DNA from: an uncultured Hungatella sp.
Lineage (GTDB): Bacteria > Bacillota > Clostridia > Lachnospirales > Lachnospiraceae
NCBI GenBank assembly: GCA_910585645.1
Contig: CAJUFP010000008.1
Location: forward strand, 6,105 to 70,104
Direction of reading: 5' to 3'
Length of the DNA stretch: 64,000 bases
Position numbers and translations under genes: made by a program. Below, piece by piece: positions 32,353-40,937 of the stretch (its first letter is position 1; the number at the start of each line of letters is the position of its first letter). Below the pieces are notes generated by a model that saw only the letters and a list, made by a program, of their open reading frames with translations, was not told where the DNA came from and ran no database searches.

Positions 32353-33162
32353 TCATGGAAGGTTATTATGTCTTTCGGGGCTGTCGTTGGATCCCTGCTC
32401 ATCTGTCTGCGATTCCCCTATCAAATCCTGCCGCTTTGGAACCGCGCAGTACAGTTTATTGCCCAGAATCTCCAAAATCGTCACCACCGGCGCCTGGAGG
32501 GTTATATTAAAATACCGGGCCGTTTTCCTTACCGGCATGTAGTAGGAAATATTGCAGTCACTCATCCGTGCCAGCGTACAGTTGGGGGTATTGGTGATGG
32601 AAACCAGCCTGCACCCCTTTGTTTTCAGCCCGTTGGCCATATTCAGAACCTGCTCCGTCTCCCCGGACACGGATAAAGCCACTACTACAGTTTCTTCCCC
32701 ATGCTCCCCGAAAACCGGGGTAAAGGGGTCGTCAATGCACAGGGACAGCCATCCTACATTGGAAAAATACCTGGAACCGTATTTTGCCAGCATGCCGGAG
32801 GTCCCCACACCGATAAAAATAATGCTGGAGGACTGCTTCAGCAAAGCCGCCGCACGGTCAATGGCTTCCATGTACTCCGCCGTTTTAAACCGTTTTAAGT
32901 AGTCTGCCAGATTGCTGATATCCACGTCCGTCTCCGGCTCAATCTGACTGTTAAGATGCATTTTAAACTGGACCTTAAACTCCGAATATCCGCTGCATCC
33001 CATTTTTTTGCAGAACCGCAGAACCGTGGTGGTGGACACATGGGCTTCCCCTGCCAGCTCGCGAATCTTCATGTACCCTACTTTTTCTTTGTTTTTCAGC
33101 ACATATTGGTATACATTCATCTCCAGCTCATTCAGGCTCATGATTTCTTCATAGGTAAACAT
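32353..33162 (-). CDS. MurR/RpiR-family transcriptional regulator
   Basis: N-terminal helix-turn-helix of the RpiR type (residues 1-77; HVSTTTVLRFCKKMGCSGYSEF is the recognition region, given here in parts as TTTVLRFCKKMG). The C-terminal SIS sugar-phosphate-binding domain has IFIGVGTSGMLAKYGSRYF and ALSVSGETEQVLNMA. It probably senses a sugar phosphate and controls the adjacent beta-glucoside operon. 269 residues. It has its own promoter and terminator. Confidence 0.9.
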   Translation of the reverse strand: MFTYEEIMSLNELEMNVYQYVLKNKEKVGYMKIRELAGEAHVSTTTVLRFCKKMGCSGYSEFKVQFKMHLNSQIEPETDVDISNLADYLKRFKTAEYMEAIDRAAALLKQSSSIIFIGVGTSGMLAKYGSRYFSNVGWLSLCIDDPFTPVFGEHGEETVVVALSVSGETEQVLNMANGLKTKGCRLVSITNTPNCTLARMSDCNISYYMPVRKTARYFNITLQAPVVTILEILGNKLYCAVPKRQDLIGESQTDEQGSNDSPERHNNLP

Positions 33163-33209
33163 TTTTCCGTCCCCCCGCCCTCTTCTTAGATATTCTATGC
33201 CTTTTACCT

Positions 33210-33238
33210 ATTATATAGTGTTTTCCCTGGCCCCACAA
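33210..33238 (-). promoter_or_regulatory. Promoter of the RpiR gene
   Basis: Minus strand: -35 TTGTGG (33233-33238), 17-base spacer, -10 TATAAT (33210-33215). Confidence 0.65.
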
Positions 33239-33343
33239 CCATTTTCTCGCTTATTGCTACCATTCACAGGGTAGCTGAATCGTTATTTTATTGAGTACGC
33301 AAAATTCTATTGAAATTATTGCCCATTTGGCGGTTATTTGTGG

Positions 33344-33349
33344 TATGAT
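33344..33349 (+). promoter_or_regulatory. Extended -10 promoter of the DUF262-HEPN cassette
   Basis: TGGTATGAT is an extended -10 (TGn-TATGAT) about 50 bases before the DUF262 start; the best -35 (TTGCCC) is at a 19-base spacing, so recognition would rely on the extension. Confidence 0.45.
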
Positions 33350-33397
33350 AGACAGAAGGAATATTGAGAAACAACATGATACGGAAAGGAAAGGGTA

Positions 33398-34519
33398 ATG
33401 GAGAAAAGGATTGAAGGTTTAGAAAGGCAGATAAGTGATGAACGTGCCCGTCTATCGACAGATCGTATGGATGTTTCTTTTGGCGAACTTCTGAATATGT
33501 ATAAAGCAGGGGAGTTGATCATCCGTCCGGAATATCAGAGACTTTTCCGATGGACAAGAAACCAGAAAACAACATTGATTGAATCGATTTTGCTGGGCAT
33601 CCCTGTTCCGCCTATTTTTGTGGCGGAAGACAGAAATGGAATATGGGAACTGGTCGATGGCCTGCAAAGGGTATCAACAATTATAAGTTTCTTTGGTGAC
33701 TTGGATGAAAAGCTGCTGACGATAAATCCGGAGGAAGACTTAGATGATGAGGCATATGATGATGAGGAAGAGAATAATGTAAACAAGTGGACCCTTGAAA
33801 GTGGAAGTCTTGTGGCAGATTTAGAAGGGTTTAGTGTTAATACATTACCTAAAAAGTATGTACTCAACATTAAAAGGGCTGTGTGCAGGGTTGAGATTCT
33901 TCGCGGAGAGAGCAATACGGCCATGAAGTATGAGTTGTTTAAACGATTGAACTCCGGCGGCTCAAAATTAACTGCTCAGGAAATAAGAAATGCTATTTAC
34001 AGGGGAATTGATCCTAAATTAAATATACTAACGGAAAGCCTTACTAAAAACCGGAATTTTAAAGAGCTGGTGTCAATAAGTAAGCAGAAAAAGAAAGAAC
34101 TTTATGATCAGGAATTGATTCTCCGATTCATTGCATTTTTAAATCGTGTGGATAAAGTTAATTTCAATACAGAAATGTTTCTGGATAAGTTTATGGAAAG
34201 CGCGGTAAAAGATAAGGAATTTAATACGGAATATTATCGCAATATATTTACAAAAGTCATTAAAATGCTTAAGGATATGTGTGGTAATAATGTATTCCGC
34301 AATGAAAGAAACGCGTTTGTTCCGGCATATTATGAAGGGATTATGATCGGTGTGGCACAAAATATTGCCAGATATGAAACAAATCCAGAACTTATTCAGG
34401 AAAAAGTCAATCAGTTGAAAACAGACGATGAATTTAAGAAATACTCTGGCTCCGCCTCCAACAGCAGAAGCAGGGTTAAAAATCGTCTAAAACGTGCAAA
34501 CGCGATATTTAGTCAATAA
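33398..34519 (+). CDS. DUF262-domain protein (ParB/Srx-fold, GmrS-like)
   Basis: A 373-residue protein whose N-terminal half is a DUF262 domain, the ParB-like NTP-binding fold found in GmrSD and BrxU restriction enzymes and in many defence loci. Family motifs are PEYQRLFRW (44-52), LLGIPVPPIF (65-74) and VDGLQRVSTI (86-95), the last with the DGxQR signature. The usual C-terminal HNH nuclease (DUF1524) is missing; instead the C-terminus is a helical region ending in basic SRSRVKNRLKRAN. An acidic patch (EEDLDDEAYDDEEEN) interrupts the domain. A HEPN gene follows 11 bases later. The cassette is AT-rich relative to its flanks. Confidence 0.85.
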   Translation: MEKRIEGLERQISDERARLSTDRMDVSFGELLNMYKAGELIIRPEYQRLFRWTRNQKTTLIESILLGIPVPPIFVAEDRNGIWELVDGLQRVSTIISFFGDLDEKLLTINPEEDLDDEAYDDEEENNVNKWTLESGSLVADLEGFSVNTLPKKYVLNIKRAVCRVEILRGESNTAMKYELFKRLNSGGSKLTAQEIRNAIYRGIDPKLNILTESLTKNRNFKELVSISKQKKKELYDQELILRFIAFLNRVDKVNFNTEMFLDKFMESAVKDKEFNTEYYRNIFTKVIKMLKDMCGNNVFRNERNAFVPAYYEGIMIGVAQNIARYETNPELIQEKVNQLKTDDEFKKYSGSASNSRSRVKNRLKRANAIFSQ

Positions 34520-34530
34520 GAAAGGTCATT

Positions 34531-35208
34531 ATGATGGATTTTGAAAATGAGCATTTATCCATTATTGAGCAGTATGAGACCAGCGCACTGGAGATAGAAC
34601 GAATTCTTTTTACTAGCAGGTATAAGTTGAACAGGAAACATTATTCATTATTAGCGGTCCAGTCAATATCGATTTTATATTCATATTGGGAGGGATATGT
34701 TCAAAAATCATTTAGACTATATATTGAATATATTAATTCACTGCATATCGATTTTAATCAGTTAAGTAATGAGATCGTTGCCTTTCATATGGATAAAACA
34801 TTTAAAGAGTTTAGAGAATATCCAACTAAAACAAGACAAAAGATTATCTTTTTTGATAAGTTAAGAGACCATTTTTCAGAGAGACAGCATGATATCTATC
34901 AGGTGGTTAATACGGAAAGTAATGTGGGATTTTCTGTTTTAAATAAACTGTTGTCACAGTTTTCTCTGCAGGTATTTCCAGAACACTGGGAATGTTATAC
35001 GTATCCTAATGCTAACCTGAAGGAGATGCTAAATATATTTCTTAGGTATAGAAATGGTGTTGCTCATGGAGGAGACATTTCCTCTGAAGAGAAGGTTACG
35101 CAGGAAGTGTATGCAAAATATAGAACACTGGTAAATGATTTAATGTATGCTTTGCATGACAAATTTATGGATGGAATTCAAAACCAGACATTTATGAAGG
35201 CGCAGTAA
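34531..35208 (+). CDS. HEPN-like protein (MAE_28990/MAE_18760-type), putative RNase
   Basis: A 225-residue helical protein. The HEPN ribonuclease signature Rx4H is present as RNGVAH (Arg174 to His179), preceded by YWEGYVQKSFRLYI, a segment typical of MAE_28990-like HEPN proteins. Many HEPN proteins cut RNA as toxins or abortive-infection effectors. The gene is 11 bases behind the DUF262 gene on the same strand, so they are co-transcribed and probably act together, with the DUF262 protein as sensor or antidote. Activity is inferred. It converges on the YtvI-like gene 38 bases away. Confidence 0.82.
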   Translation: MMDFENEHLSIIEQYETSALEIERILFTSRYKLNRKHYSLLAVQSISILYSYWEGYVQKSFRLYIEYINSLHIDFNQLSNEIVAFHMDKTFKEFREYPTKTRQKIIFFDKLRDHFSERQHDIYQVVNTESNVGFSVLNKLLSQFSLQVFPEHWECYTYPNANLKEMLNIFLRYRNGVAHGGDISSEEKVTQEVYAKYRTLVNDLMYALHDKFMDGIQNQTFMKAQ

Positions 35209-35246
35209 ACGCCTACTTCAAAGCTAAAGAACTGTCTTACCACGGT

Positions 35247-36299
35247 TCACAACGCAAACTCTTTCACAAGAAGCAGCCCCAAAGGCCCCAGAAGAAACCC
35301 GAATATCCCAAAAATTTGCAGCCCCACATACATGGACGCCAGCGTTTCCAGAGGTGTAAGCCCTACCTTGCTGGCCATAAGCCTGGCCTCCAAAATTTCC
35401 CTTAAGAAATAGCAGATAAGGTAGATTCCAAATACCATCAGCCCTCTTCCCCACTGTCCCCTCAGGAAACACAAAACAGCCCAGGGAATCAGAACCGTCC
35501 CCGTACCGAACACCGGCAGGGCGTCCAGAATGCCGATTCCCACCCCTGCCAGAATATAGTAGGAATTGCCCATAAGAAAAAAACCGCCAATGCACACGGC
35601 GGTGGTCAGCAGCATGATGATTCCCTGGGTACGGAAATACGCATTAGCTACCACGCAGAGCAGTTTTTGGATTCTGGCAAATTCCGCCTCATAGATGGAT
35701 TCTTCCATCCGCTCCTTCCACCCATCCATCTCCTGCAAAAACAACATAACCCCGATGACATACAGCACCGCAATCACACAGCAGCAGACGCAGCACCTGG
35801 CGATGTTTACGGAATTGCCCATGACATAAGGCATAACCCCGGCCTTTACCGTGGTTGCCAGACTCCGTATCATATCCCTGGCCGCGCGCACCATGGTATC
35901 CGGCCGCAGGGAGAGGGCTCCCTCCACCTGACGGCAGGCCATAGTCAGATACCTGTCCAAACACTCCACCCACCAGGGAAAGCGCTCCGCCAGCATAGCC
36001 GCCTGTCCATAAAGCTTTCGTCCTCCCACATAAAGCAAAGTCCCCCCGATTCCGAGGATAACCGCCAGTTCCAAAAGCCCGGCCGCTCCCACAGAAATCC
36101 CCACAGACCGTCCCCTCCATCGCACCCGCAGGGTTCCTGATATCCGACAGGCCAGCGGCTTAAGCGCCAGCGCGGTCAGCCACGCAAATACAAAGGGAGC
36201 CACCAGAGGCAGCAAAAAGCGGAACACCCCGTATACGGCTGCCGTGACCCCCAAAATTTTTGCACATTTTCTAAACTTCCTGTTTTCCCACATCCACAT
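35247..36299 (-). CDS. AI-2E/YtvI-family membrane permease
   Basis: A ~350-residue polytopic membrane protein. The family includes the so-called AI-2E exporters and the sporulation protein YtvI. Hydrophobic segments run throughout (FLLPLVAPFVFAWLTALAL, LAVILGIGGTLLYVGG, VIAVLYVIGVMLF). The C-terminal motif GIGILDALPVFGTGTVLIPWA is the conserved family stretch. The start at 36297-36299 is chosen for AGGA 7 bases upstream; a start nine codons earlier is possible. Given a spore-former host, a YtvI-like role is plausible but not proven. Confidence 0.8.
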   Translation of the reverse strand: MWMWENRKFRKCAKILGVTAAVYGVFRFLLPLVAPFVFAWLTALALKPLACRISGTLRVRWRGRSVGISVGAAGLLELAVILGIGGTLLYVGGRKLYGQAAMLAERFPWWVECLDRYLTMACRQVEGALSLRPDTMVRAARDMIRSLATTVKAGVMPYVMGNSVNIARCCVCCCVIAVLYVIGVMLFLQEMDGWKERMEESIYEAEFARIQKLLCVVANAYFRTQGIIMLLTTAVCIGGFFLMGNSYYILAGVGIGILDALPVFGTGTVLIPWAVLCFLRGQWGRGLMVFGIYLICYFLREILEARLMASKVGLTPLETLASMYVGLQIFGIFGFLLGPLGLLLVKEFAL

Positions 36300-36555
36300 C
36301 ACCTTATCCTGTCTGTCAAAATACACGGTTATCTGGTATATGGCTTTATTGTGGATAAGGGAAAAAATAATATTCCCTCAGAAGGGATTAATTCCATACC
36401 TTTATCTGGTAGGTATTTATCCTTTCCGTCAATCGCCGTCTCATCTTTTCACACGGGAACCGCATAACACATATGTGGTCACCTTCACGCCGTACTTATA
36501 ACTGGTTATTTCCCGGCTTTTCCTAAGCGATAAAATCTATAACATATGCCTGCCA

Positions 36556-38154
36556 TCAAACCACTGTTTCCACAATCGTCTTCCTGCCAATTTGCAATTC
36601 CTTTACTCCTGGCTCTTTCTTTTTATTGAAATTAAAACTCAGCATATATCCCTTTTCCTGATGATAGTAATCCAGATACTTTGTAAGCTGTCTCTCTCCC
36701 CGCTCATTATATTCGCTGCCGTGCCATATTTTTAATTCCACAATGAACTGCTCACCCAAATAATCTACAATAACGTCTGTCCTTTTAGCGTCCCTGGTCT
36801 GTGCTTCCATATAGTAATTCCCTGCGCCGTTTATAATCGGCTTCAAATAAAGCAGAAAAAATTTCCGTCCGTATTCCTCCACAAACTTTGTGTCATTATC
36901 CCCATAAATATCCGAAAAATGGGTGGCAAATTTTTCCAGAACCTGCTTCATATCCAGCCTGTTATTCTTAATAAACTGGTTCTTATTACTCTGACCATAG
37001 GTAAAAATCTCGCTTCTCACTGCTTCTTCTGATATAAAAAGATTCAGCAGATACATTTCAAAAATACGATTAGCCACAGCCACCTGTCCGCTGTCCTCTT
37101 TCAGAAACCCAAACATCTTCCCCAAATTAATAGACTTTTCGGCAGGGCTAAACGGAATCGGTTTCCCCTGATACAGCGTCTGCTCTATCATCCCCCGCAA
37201 ATCTTTAAACGTATCCAACTGCTTTACCATACTGTCAAATAACGGCGTGTTGGTCTTTAATATAATTTTTACCGCCTCTCCAATTCCCTTCCTTGTCCAG
37301 ACGCACTCATGTTCCGAAAACTCCCCGCTCCCTGGAAGCTTCTCATCCATAATCCTGCAAATTGCCGATACCAGGTAAGGATACCCTGAAGTAAAACCGT
37401 AAATCTCCTCGGCCACAGCCTTTATATCCATGCCCGTATCCCGGTCCGCCTCATATTCCCCGACCATAGCCTCAATCTGCTCTTTGGAAAAGCTCATCTG
37501 AATATCAAAATCCGCCGCAATATTCCAGGGACTGTTGTACTGATGCTTATCTTCCGGGCGCAGTTTCATTTTCAAATTTTTAATATCATACACCCCTGCC
37601 AGAATCACTGAATGAAACGCCGGAATATTATCCCGATTCAGATAATACCCCCTTAAGCTTGCAAGAAAATCGATAAACACATCATAATTAGAAGCGCTGT
37701 CCACCTCATCAATCATCAAAACCACAGGTTTTTTGGCTGTTTTGCATATTCTGCTCAATCTGCGGAACAGTTCATCCATAAAAATCCTCTCACCGCCTGC
37801 CACAGACTTTAGTTCCCCAAATACCTCCTCACTGACGCAATCCATCAATTCCTTTTTGGAAGACACCAAATCCTCCAAATACCGGATAAACGCAGCCACA
37901 AATGCCTGTTCATCCGAAAAATTTCCGGTACTCATCAGTTGGAAATCCATAAATATCACCGCATAGTCATCCTTCAGATATTCTGCCAGGGCCATAAGCG
38001 TGGTGGTCTTGCCGTACTGCCTGCCCCGGTTGATGACAAAATATTTCCCCCGGTCTACAAACATGTTTTTTATCCGTTTCAGCCTGCCATCAAGCCTCAC
38101 CATATAATGGATATCCGGCCTGCAGCGCCCCTCCGTATTAAAATACCGCTCCAT
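36556..38154 (-). CDS. AAA-ATPase with C-terminal PD-(D/E)XK nuclease-like domain
   Basis: A family common in gut Clostridia, of unknown role. Residues ~25-60 hold the Walker A-like loop VINRGRQYGKTTTLMAL, and PVVLMIDEVDSASNYD is Walker B. The C-terminal ~100 residues have RTDVIVDYLGEQFIVELKIW, where the Asp and the ExK (ELK) fit a PD-(D/E)XK core (PDDEXK_9-like). The start MERYFNTEGRCRPDIHYMV has AAAGGAG upstream; a TTG six codons earlier is rejected. 532 residues. It may act in defence, mobile-element control or nucleic acid processing. Confidence 0.82.
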   Translation of the reverse strand: MERYFNTEGRCRPDIHYMVRLDGRLKRIKNMFVDRGKYFVINRGRQYGKTTTLMALAEYLKDDYAVIFMDFQLMSTGNFSDEQAFVAAFIRYLEDLVSSKKELMDCVSEEVFGELKSVAGGERIFMDELFRRLSRICKTAKKPVVLMIDEVDSASNYDVFIDFLASLRGYYLNRDNIPAFHSVILAGVYDIKNLKMKLRPEDKHQYNSPWNIAADFDIQMSFSKEQIEAMVGEYEADRDTGMDIKAVAEEIYGFTSGYPYLVSAICRIMDEKLPGSGEFSEHECVWTRKGIGEAVKIILKTNTPLFDSMVKQLDTFKDLRGMIEQTLYQGKPIPFSPAEKSINLGKMFGFLKEDSGQVAVANRIFEMYLLNLFISEEAVRSEIFTYGQSNKNQFIKNNRLDMKQVLEKFATHFSDIYGDNDTKFVEEYGRKFFLLYLKPIINGAGNYYMEAQTRDAKRTDVIVDYLGEQFIVELKIWHGSEYNERGERQLTKYLDYYHQEKGYMLSFNFNKKKEPGVKELQIGRKTIVETVV

Positions 38155-38282
38155 GTCCTGCTCCTTTCCCAATGATGAGTCGTCACTCCATCTTCACCAA
38201 CACATATCCCCTGCATCCCTTGACACCACTCTTCGGCATGCTGTCCTTGCCATAAATTTGCTCTAATCAGTATTCTTATCCC

Positions 38283-38311
38283 ATTTTATCATTACTGCCG
38301 GTTAATGTAAA
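38283..38311 (-). promoter_or_regulatory. Promoter of the AAA-PD-(D/E)XK gene
   Basis: Minus strand: -35 TTTACA (38306-38311), 17-base spacer, -10 TAAAAT (38283-38288). Confidence 0.65.
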
Positions 38312-38364
38312 GATTTGAAAATACGCCGGTTTTTAAGAAATCAATGATAAAACTTACATTTCAG

Positions 38365-38393
38365 TTGCAAAACCACATCTGACAGCCTATAAT
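38365..38393 (+). promoter_or_regulatory. Promoter of the Rpn-like pseudogene
   Basis: -35 TTGCAA (38365-38370), 17-base spacer, -10 TATAAT (38388-38393), about 62 bases before the start codon, with AGGAGG in front of the ATG. Confidence 0.7.
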
Positions 38394-38454
38394 AATTATA
38401 AGAAGCAAAACCGTCTACATTTCTCCATGTTTTATATTTTTACAGGAGGCATTT

Positions 38455-39275
38455 ATGGATGAAAAAAACAATCTCAGCCGCAGCCTTCATAACGCATTAA
38501 AGACACCGGAACAAGTAAAACAGGATTCGTCCTGCAAGGAAAGCATGAAAGACCGGCTGTTTCTGGCATGTATCTTAAAGGCTGTGGTTGCCGAATATAA
38601 GGATGTGTCTGAAAAAGACATTGCAGATAAGTACATAGAGCCTCAAACGATCCGGGATGATGTATATGTATCCAGGAATCTGACCAACATCACCGGCTCA
38701 TCACAGGAAGATTCTACGGTAAATGAAGGCTCTGTCCGCTATGACCTGATATTTGAGGCAAAAGCCCCCATTGTACTTCCAAAGCAAAAATTTGTCCGCA
38801 CGGTTCCTGAAAACATCATTGTCAGCCTGAAAATTGATTTGGAAGCCCAAAATGACTCAACACCAGGATAAGGGCAGTAAAGGAGGACATCTTAGGGAAC
38901 ATTGAGATTCCCGAGAGCGAATATAATATGATGGAATCCATCATATTAAGGTTAGGAAAAGACAGTAAGATGACCGGAAACCGGGTGATTGATTTTTTAC
39001 AGACCATTTTCGGCATCCAGTCCAGGGACGAAATGAATTCCAGGCTGGAAGCACTTGGATTTTCAGGAACATCTGTCATGAAGGAGGTTAATAAGATGGT
39101 TAGTTTTAGCGAAAGAACCATGGAAAAAGGTCTAAAACAAGGAGTGGCAATTGGACGAACCGAAATGCTCGATACGATTCTCTCCATAAGAAAACAGTAT
39201 AAGGATGGCACTCCTGTTCAGGATTTAGCCGTACAAACCGGTCTCACTGTCGAGCAGATTTTGTTATTAGTATAA
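38455..39275 (+). pseudogene. Broken Rpn-like PD-(D/E)XK nuclease/putative transposase
   Basis: The N-terminal part (38455-38871) begins MDEKNNLSRSLHNAL and contains KDRLFLACILKAVV and YDLIFEAKAP, the start of the Rpn/YhgA-like nuclease domain. It stops just after LKIDLEAQND, the strand that normally carries the second catalytic motif (IxxEAQ). The C-terminal part continues in another frame (RAVKEDILGN... from ~38870 to 39275) and ends VQDLAVQTGLTVEQILLLV, the usual tail. About 150 residues of the middle are missing. A frameshift plus internal deletion therefore inactivates it. Related intact genes encode recombination-promoting nucleases. Confidence 0.75.
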
Positions 39276-39284
39276 TGCCAGATA

Positions 39285-39337
39285 AAATAGAGCCCTGGGA
39301 AATAATTTTTTAAAATCATTTTCCCAGGGCTCTATTT
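39285..39337. terminator. Bidirectional terminator between the Rpn pseudogene and the Tad operon
   Basis: An 18-base arm AAATAGAGCCCTGGGAAA pairs with TTTCCCAGGGCTCTATTT, with an AT-rich loop. T-rich tails follow on both strands, so it can end both converging transcripts. Confidence 0.85.
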
Positions 39338-39412
39338 ATTAGGAACGTCACCGTCCCAAAATAACACCATATGCTGCTTGGTATCAAAAGGTGTTTAAAA
39401 TTTTATCCTCTC

Positions 39413-40156
39413 TCAATCCAATTCCCGATTAATTGGTGCATAATAAACAAAAGTGTCTCTTAAAAACTGATCCATCTCATCTTCGTCAAGATACCCTTTC
39501 AGCTTTGCCCTGGCATCATCTTCAAATTGAATTTCTGTCGCATACCTGCCCTCATAGTACTCATTTTGTAGAAACGATATCATAGATAATTTATAACTTT
39601 CCGAATCCATAACCGGTTCCCAATCATTTGTATTTTCATTCCAAGTGTCGATACTGCCATCCGAATTATACCGCATCCTCTTGCCTGTCGTCTCTACGAC
39701 TTGTTTTCTGTTGCGGATAATCGCCCCCGTTTCCGGATCCGCGGCATACCATGTACCATCCTTCTCAAAGGAACCCGTCCGCATGCTCCCGTCATCATTC
39801 AGAAAATACGTTTTGCCTTTCACCTCAAGCCAGCCAGTCTGCATGTGGTGTTCTTGGTCAAAATAGTACCATTTCCCGTTAATGAGACACCACCCCTTAG
39901 CCAAGGCTCCCGACTCATCCCCATAGTACCACACGCCTGCATCGATCCATCCGGTCCTCATATAGCCTTCAGAATCAAAAAAATAATCTGTCTTGTCTAT
40001 TTTATGGATTCCGTTGGCTGCATACCCAGAACCGTCAAAAGCATACCACCATCGGTCTCCCTCTTTTTTCCATTCCCCCGCCTGACATGGAAACGCCATG
40101 GACAAAGACAGTGTCAGTATTGCTGCCACAGAACTCATTGCTTTAACTTTCTTCAT
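39413..40156 (-). CDS. Secreted cell-wall-binding repeat protein, second of a tandem pair
   Basis: A signal peptide (VKAMSSVAAILTLSLSMAFPCQA) is followed by about five choline/glucan-binding-type repeats rich in Trp, Tyr and Gly (WWYAFDGSGY, GWIDAGVWYYGDE, GKWYYFDQEHHMQTGWL, GKTYFLNDDGSMRTG, GTWYAADPETG). The acidic C-terminal helix region (DARAKLKGYLDEDEMDQFLRD) is shared with its upstream paralogue. 247 residues. It is the last gene of the Tad/kinase operon; its ATG overlaps the stop of the preceding gene by 4 bases. Probably attaches noncovalently to teichoic acid or wall glycan. Confidence 0.85.
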   Translation of the reverse strand: MKKVKAMSSVAAILTLSLSMAFPCQAGEWKKEGDRWWYAFDGSGYAANGIHKIDKTDYFFDSEGYMRTGWIDAGVWYYGDESGALAKGWCLINGKWYYFDQEHHMQTGWLEVKGKTYFLNDDGSMRTGSFEKDGTWYAADPETGAIIRNRKQVVETTGKRMRYNSDGSIDTWNENTNDWEPVMDSESYKLSMISFLQNEYYEGRYATEIQFEDDARAKLKGYLDEDEMDQFLRDTFVYYAPINRELD

Positions 40157-40923
40157 TTGCTTCCCTCCTTCTGGTTGATGGTGTCTCTCAAAAATCCATT
40201 TATTTTATTCTCATCAAGATTCCCAGCCAACCGTTCCCTTACTACAATCTCAAACTGGCTTTCCGTTTCATATTTTCCTTCTCTATATTCCTGCCTAAGA
40301 AGTGACATCATATCTCTGCAATACACTGATGAAGTCATAACTGGCTCCCAATCTCCATTCGTTTCATTCCAGATACACATCCTGCCTTCTGAATCATATC
40401 GAATTTCTTTACCTGTAGTTTCTATGACTCCCATTTTGTCGCGAATGAGTTCCCCTGTTTCTGGATCCGCAGTGAACCACCCATCATATGTCTCAAATGT
40501 TCCTGTCTGCATACTCCCGTCACTTCCCATGAAATAAACTTTACCATCAACTTCGAGCCTGCCATAGTGAAGCTCACATTCAATCCTGCCTTTTACATCA
40601 AAATAATACCACTTATCATTAATAAGACGCCAGCCTTCAGCCAAAGCACCTGTTTCATCAGCATAAAACGTAAAATAGTCTGATATGTTGAGCCATCCGG
40701 TCATCATTTTACCGCCAGAATCAAAAAAATAATACGCTCCGCCTATTTTATAGACTCCATTGGACGCACATCCATCATATTCCTTAAAAATATATCGCCA
40801 AGTGTCTCCTGCTTTTTCCCATGTCCCGACCGGACAGACTTTTGCAGCTTGGCTTGGGAATGCCATAGTAAGGGACAGTGTCAGTACCGCTGCCGCAGAA
40901 CTTATTGCTTTGATTTTCTCCAT
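40153..40923 (-). CDS. Secreted cell-wall-binding repeat protein, first of a tandem pair
   Basis: 256 residues; signal peptide (AISSAAAVLTLSLTMAFPSQA), then wall-binding repeats (GTWEKAGDTWRYIF, GAYYFFDSGGKMMTGWL, DKWYYFDVKGRIE, GKVYFMGSDGSMQTGTF). The C-terminal helical part (ERLAGNLDENKINGFLRDT) matches the next gene. The two proteins are clearly paralogues from a tandem duplication, and each has an AGAAGGAGGGAA ribosome site. It starts 14 bases after the PASTA kinase stop, which suggests a wall-located partner or readout of that kinase system. Confidence 0.85.
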   Translation of the reverse strand: MEKIKAISSAAAVLTLSLTMAFPSQAAKVCPVGTWEKAGDTWRYIFKEYDGCASNGVYKIGGAYYFFDSGGKMMTGWLNISDYFTFYADETGALAEGWRLINDKWYYFDVKGRIECELHYGRLEVDGKVYFMGSDGSMQTGTFETYDGWFTADPETGELIRDKMGVIETTGKEIRYDSEGRMCIWNETNGDWEPVMTSSVYCRDMMSLLRQEYREGKYETESQFEIVVRERLAGNLDENKINGFLRDTINQKEGSK

Positions 40924-40937
40924 TTGTTTCCCTCCTT

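Noticed and set aside
33398..34519. Complete GmrSD-type restriction enzyme
   Set aside because: The DUF262 half is present but no DUF1524 HNH motif could be found in this protein or its neighbour.
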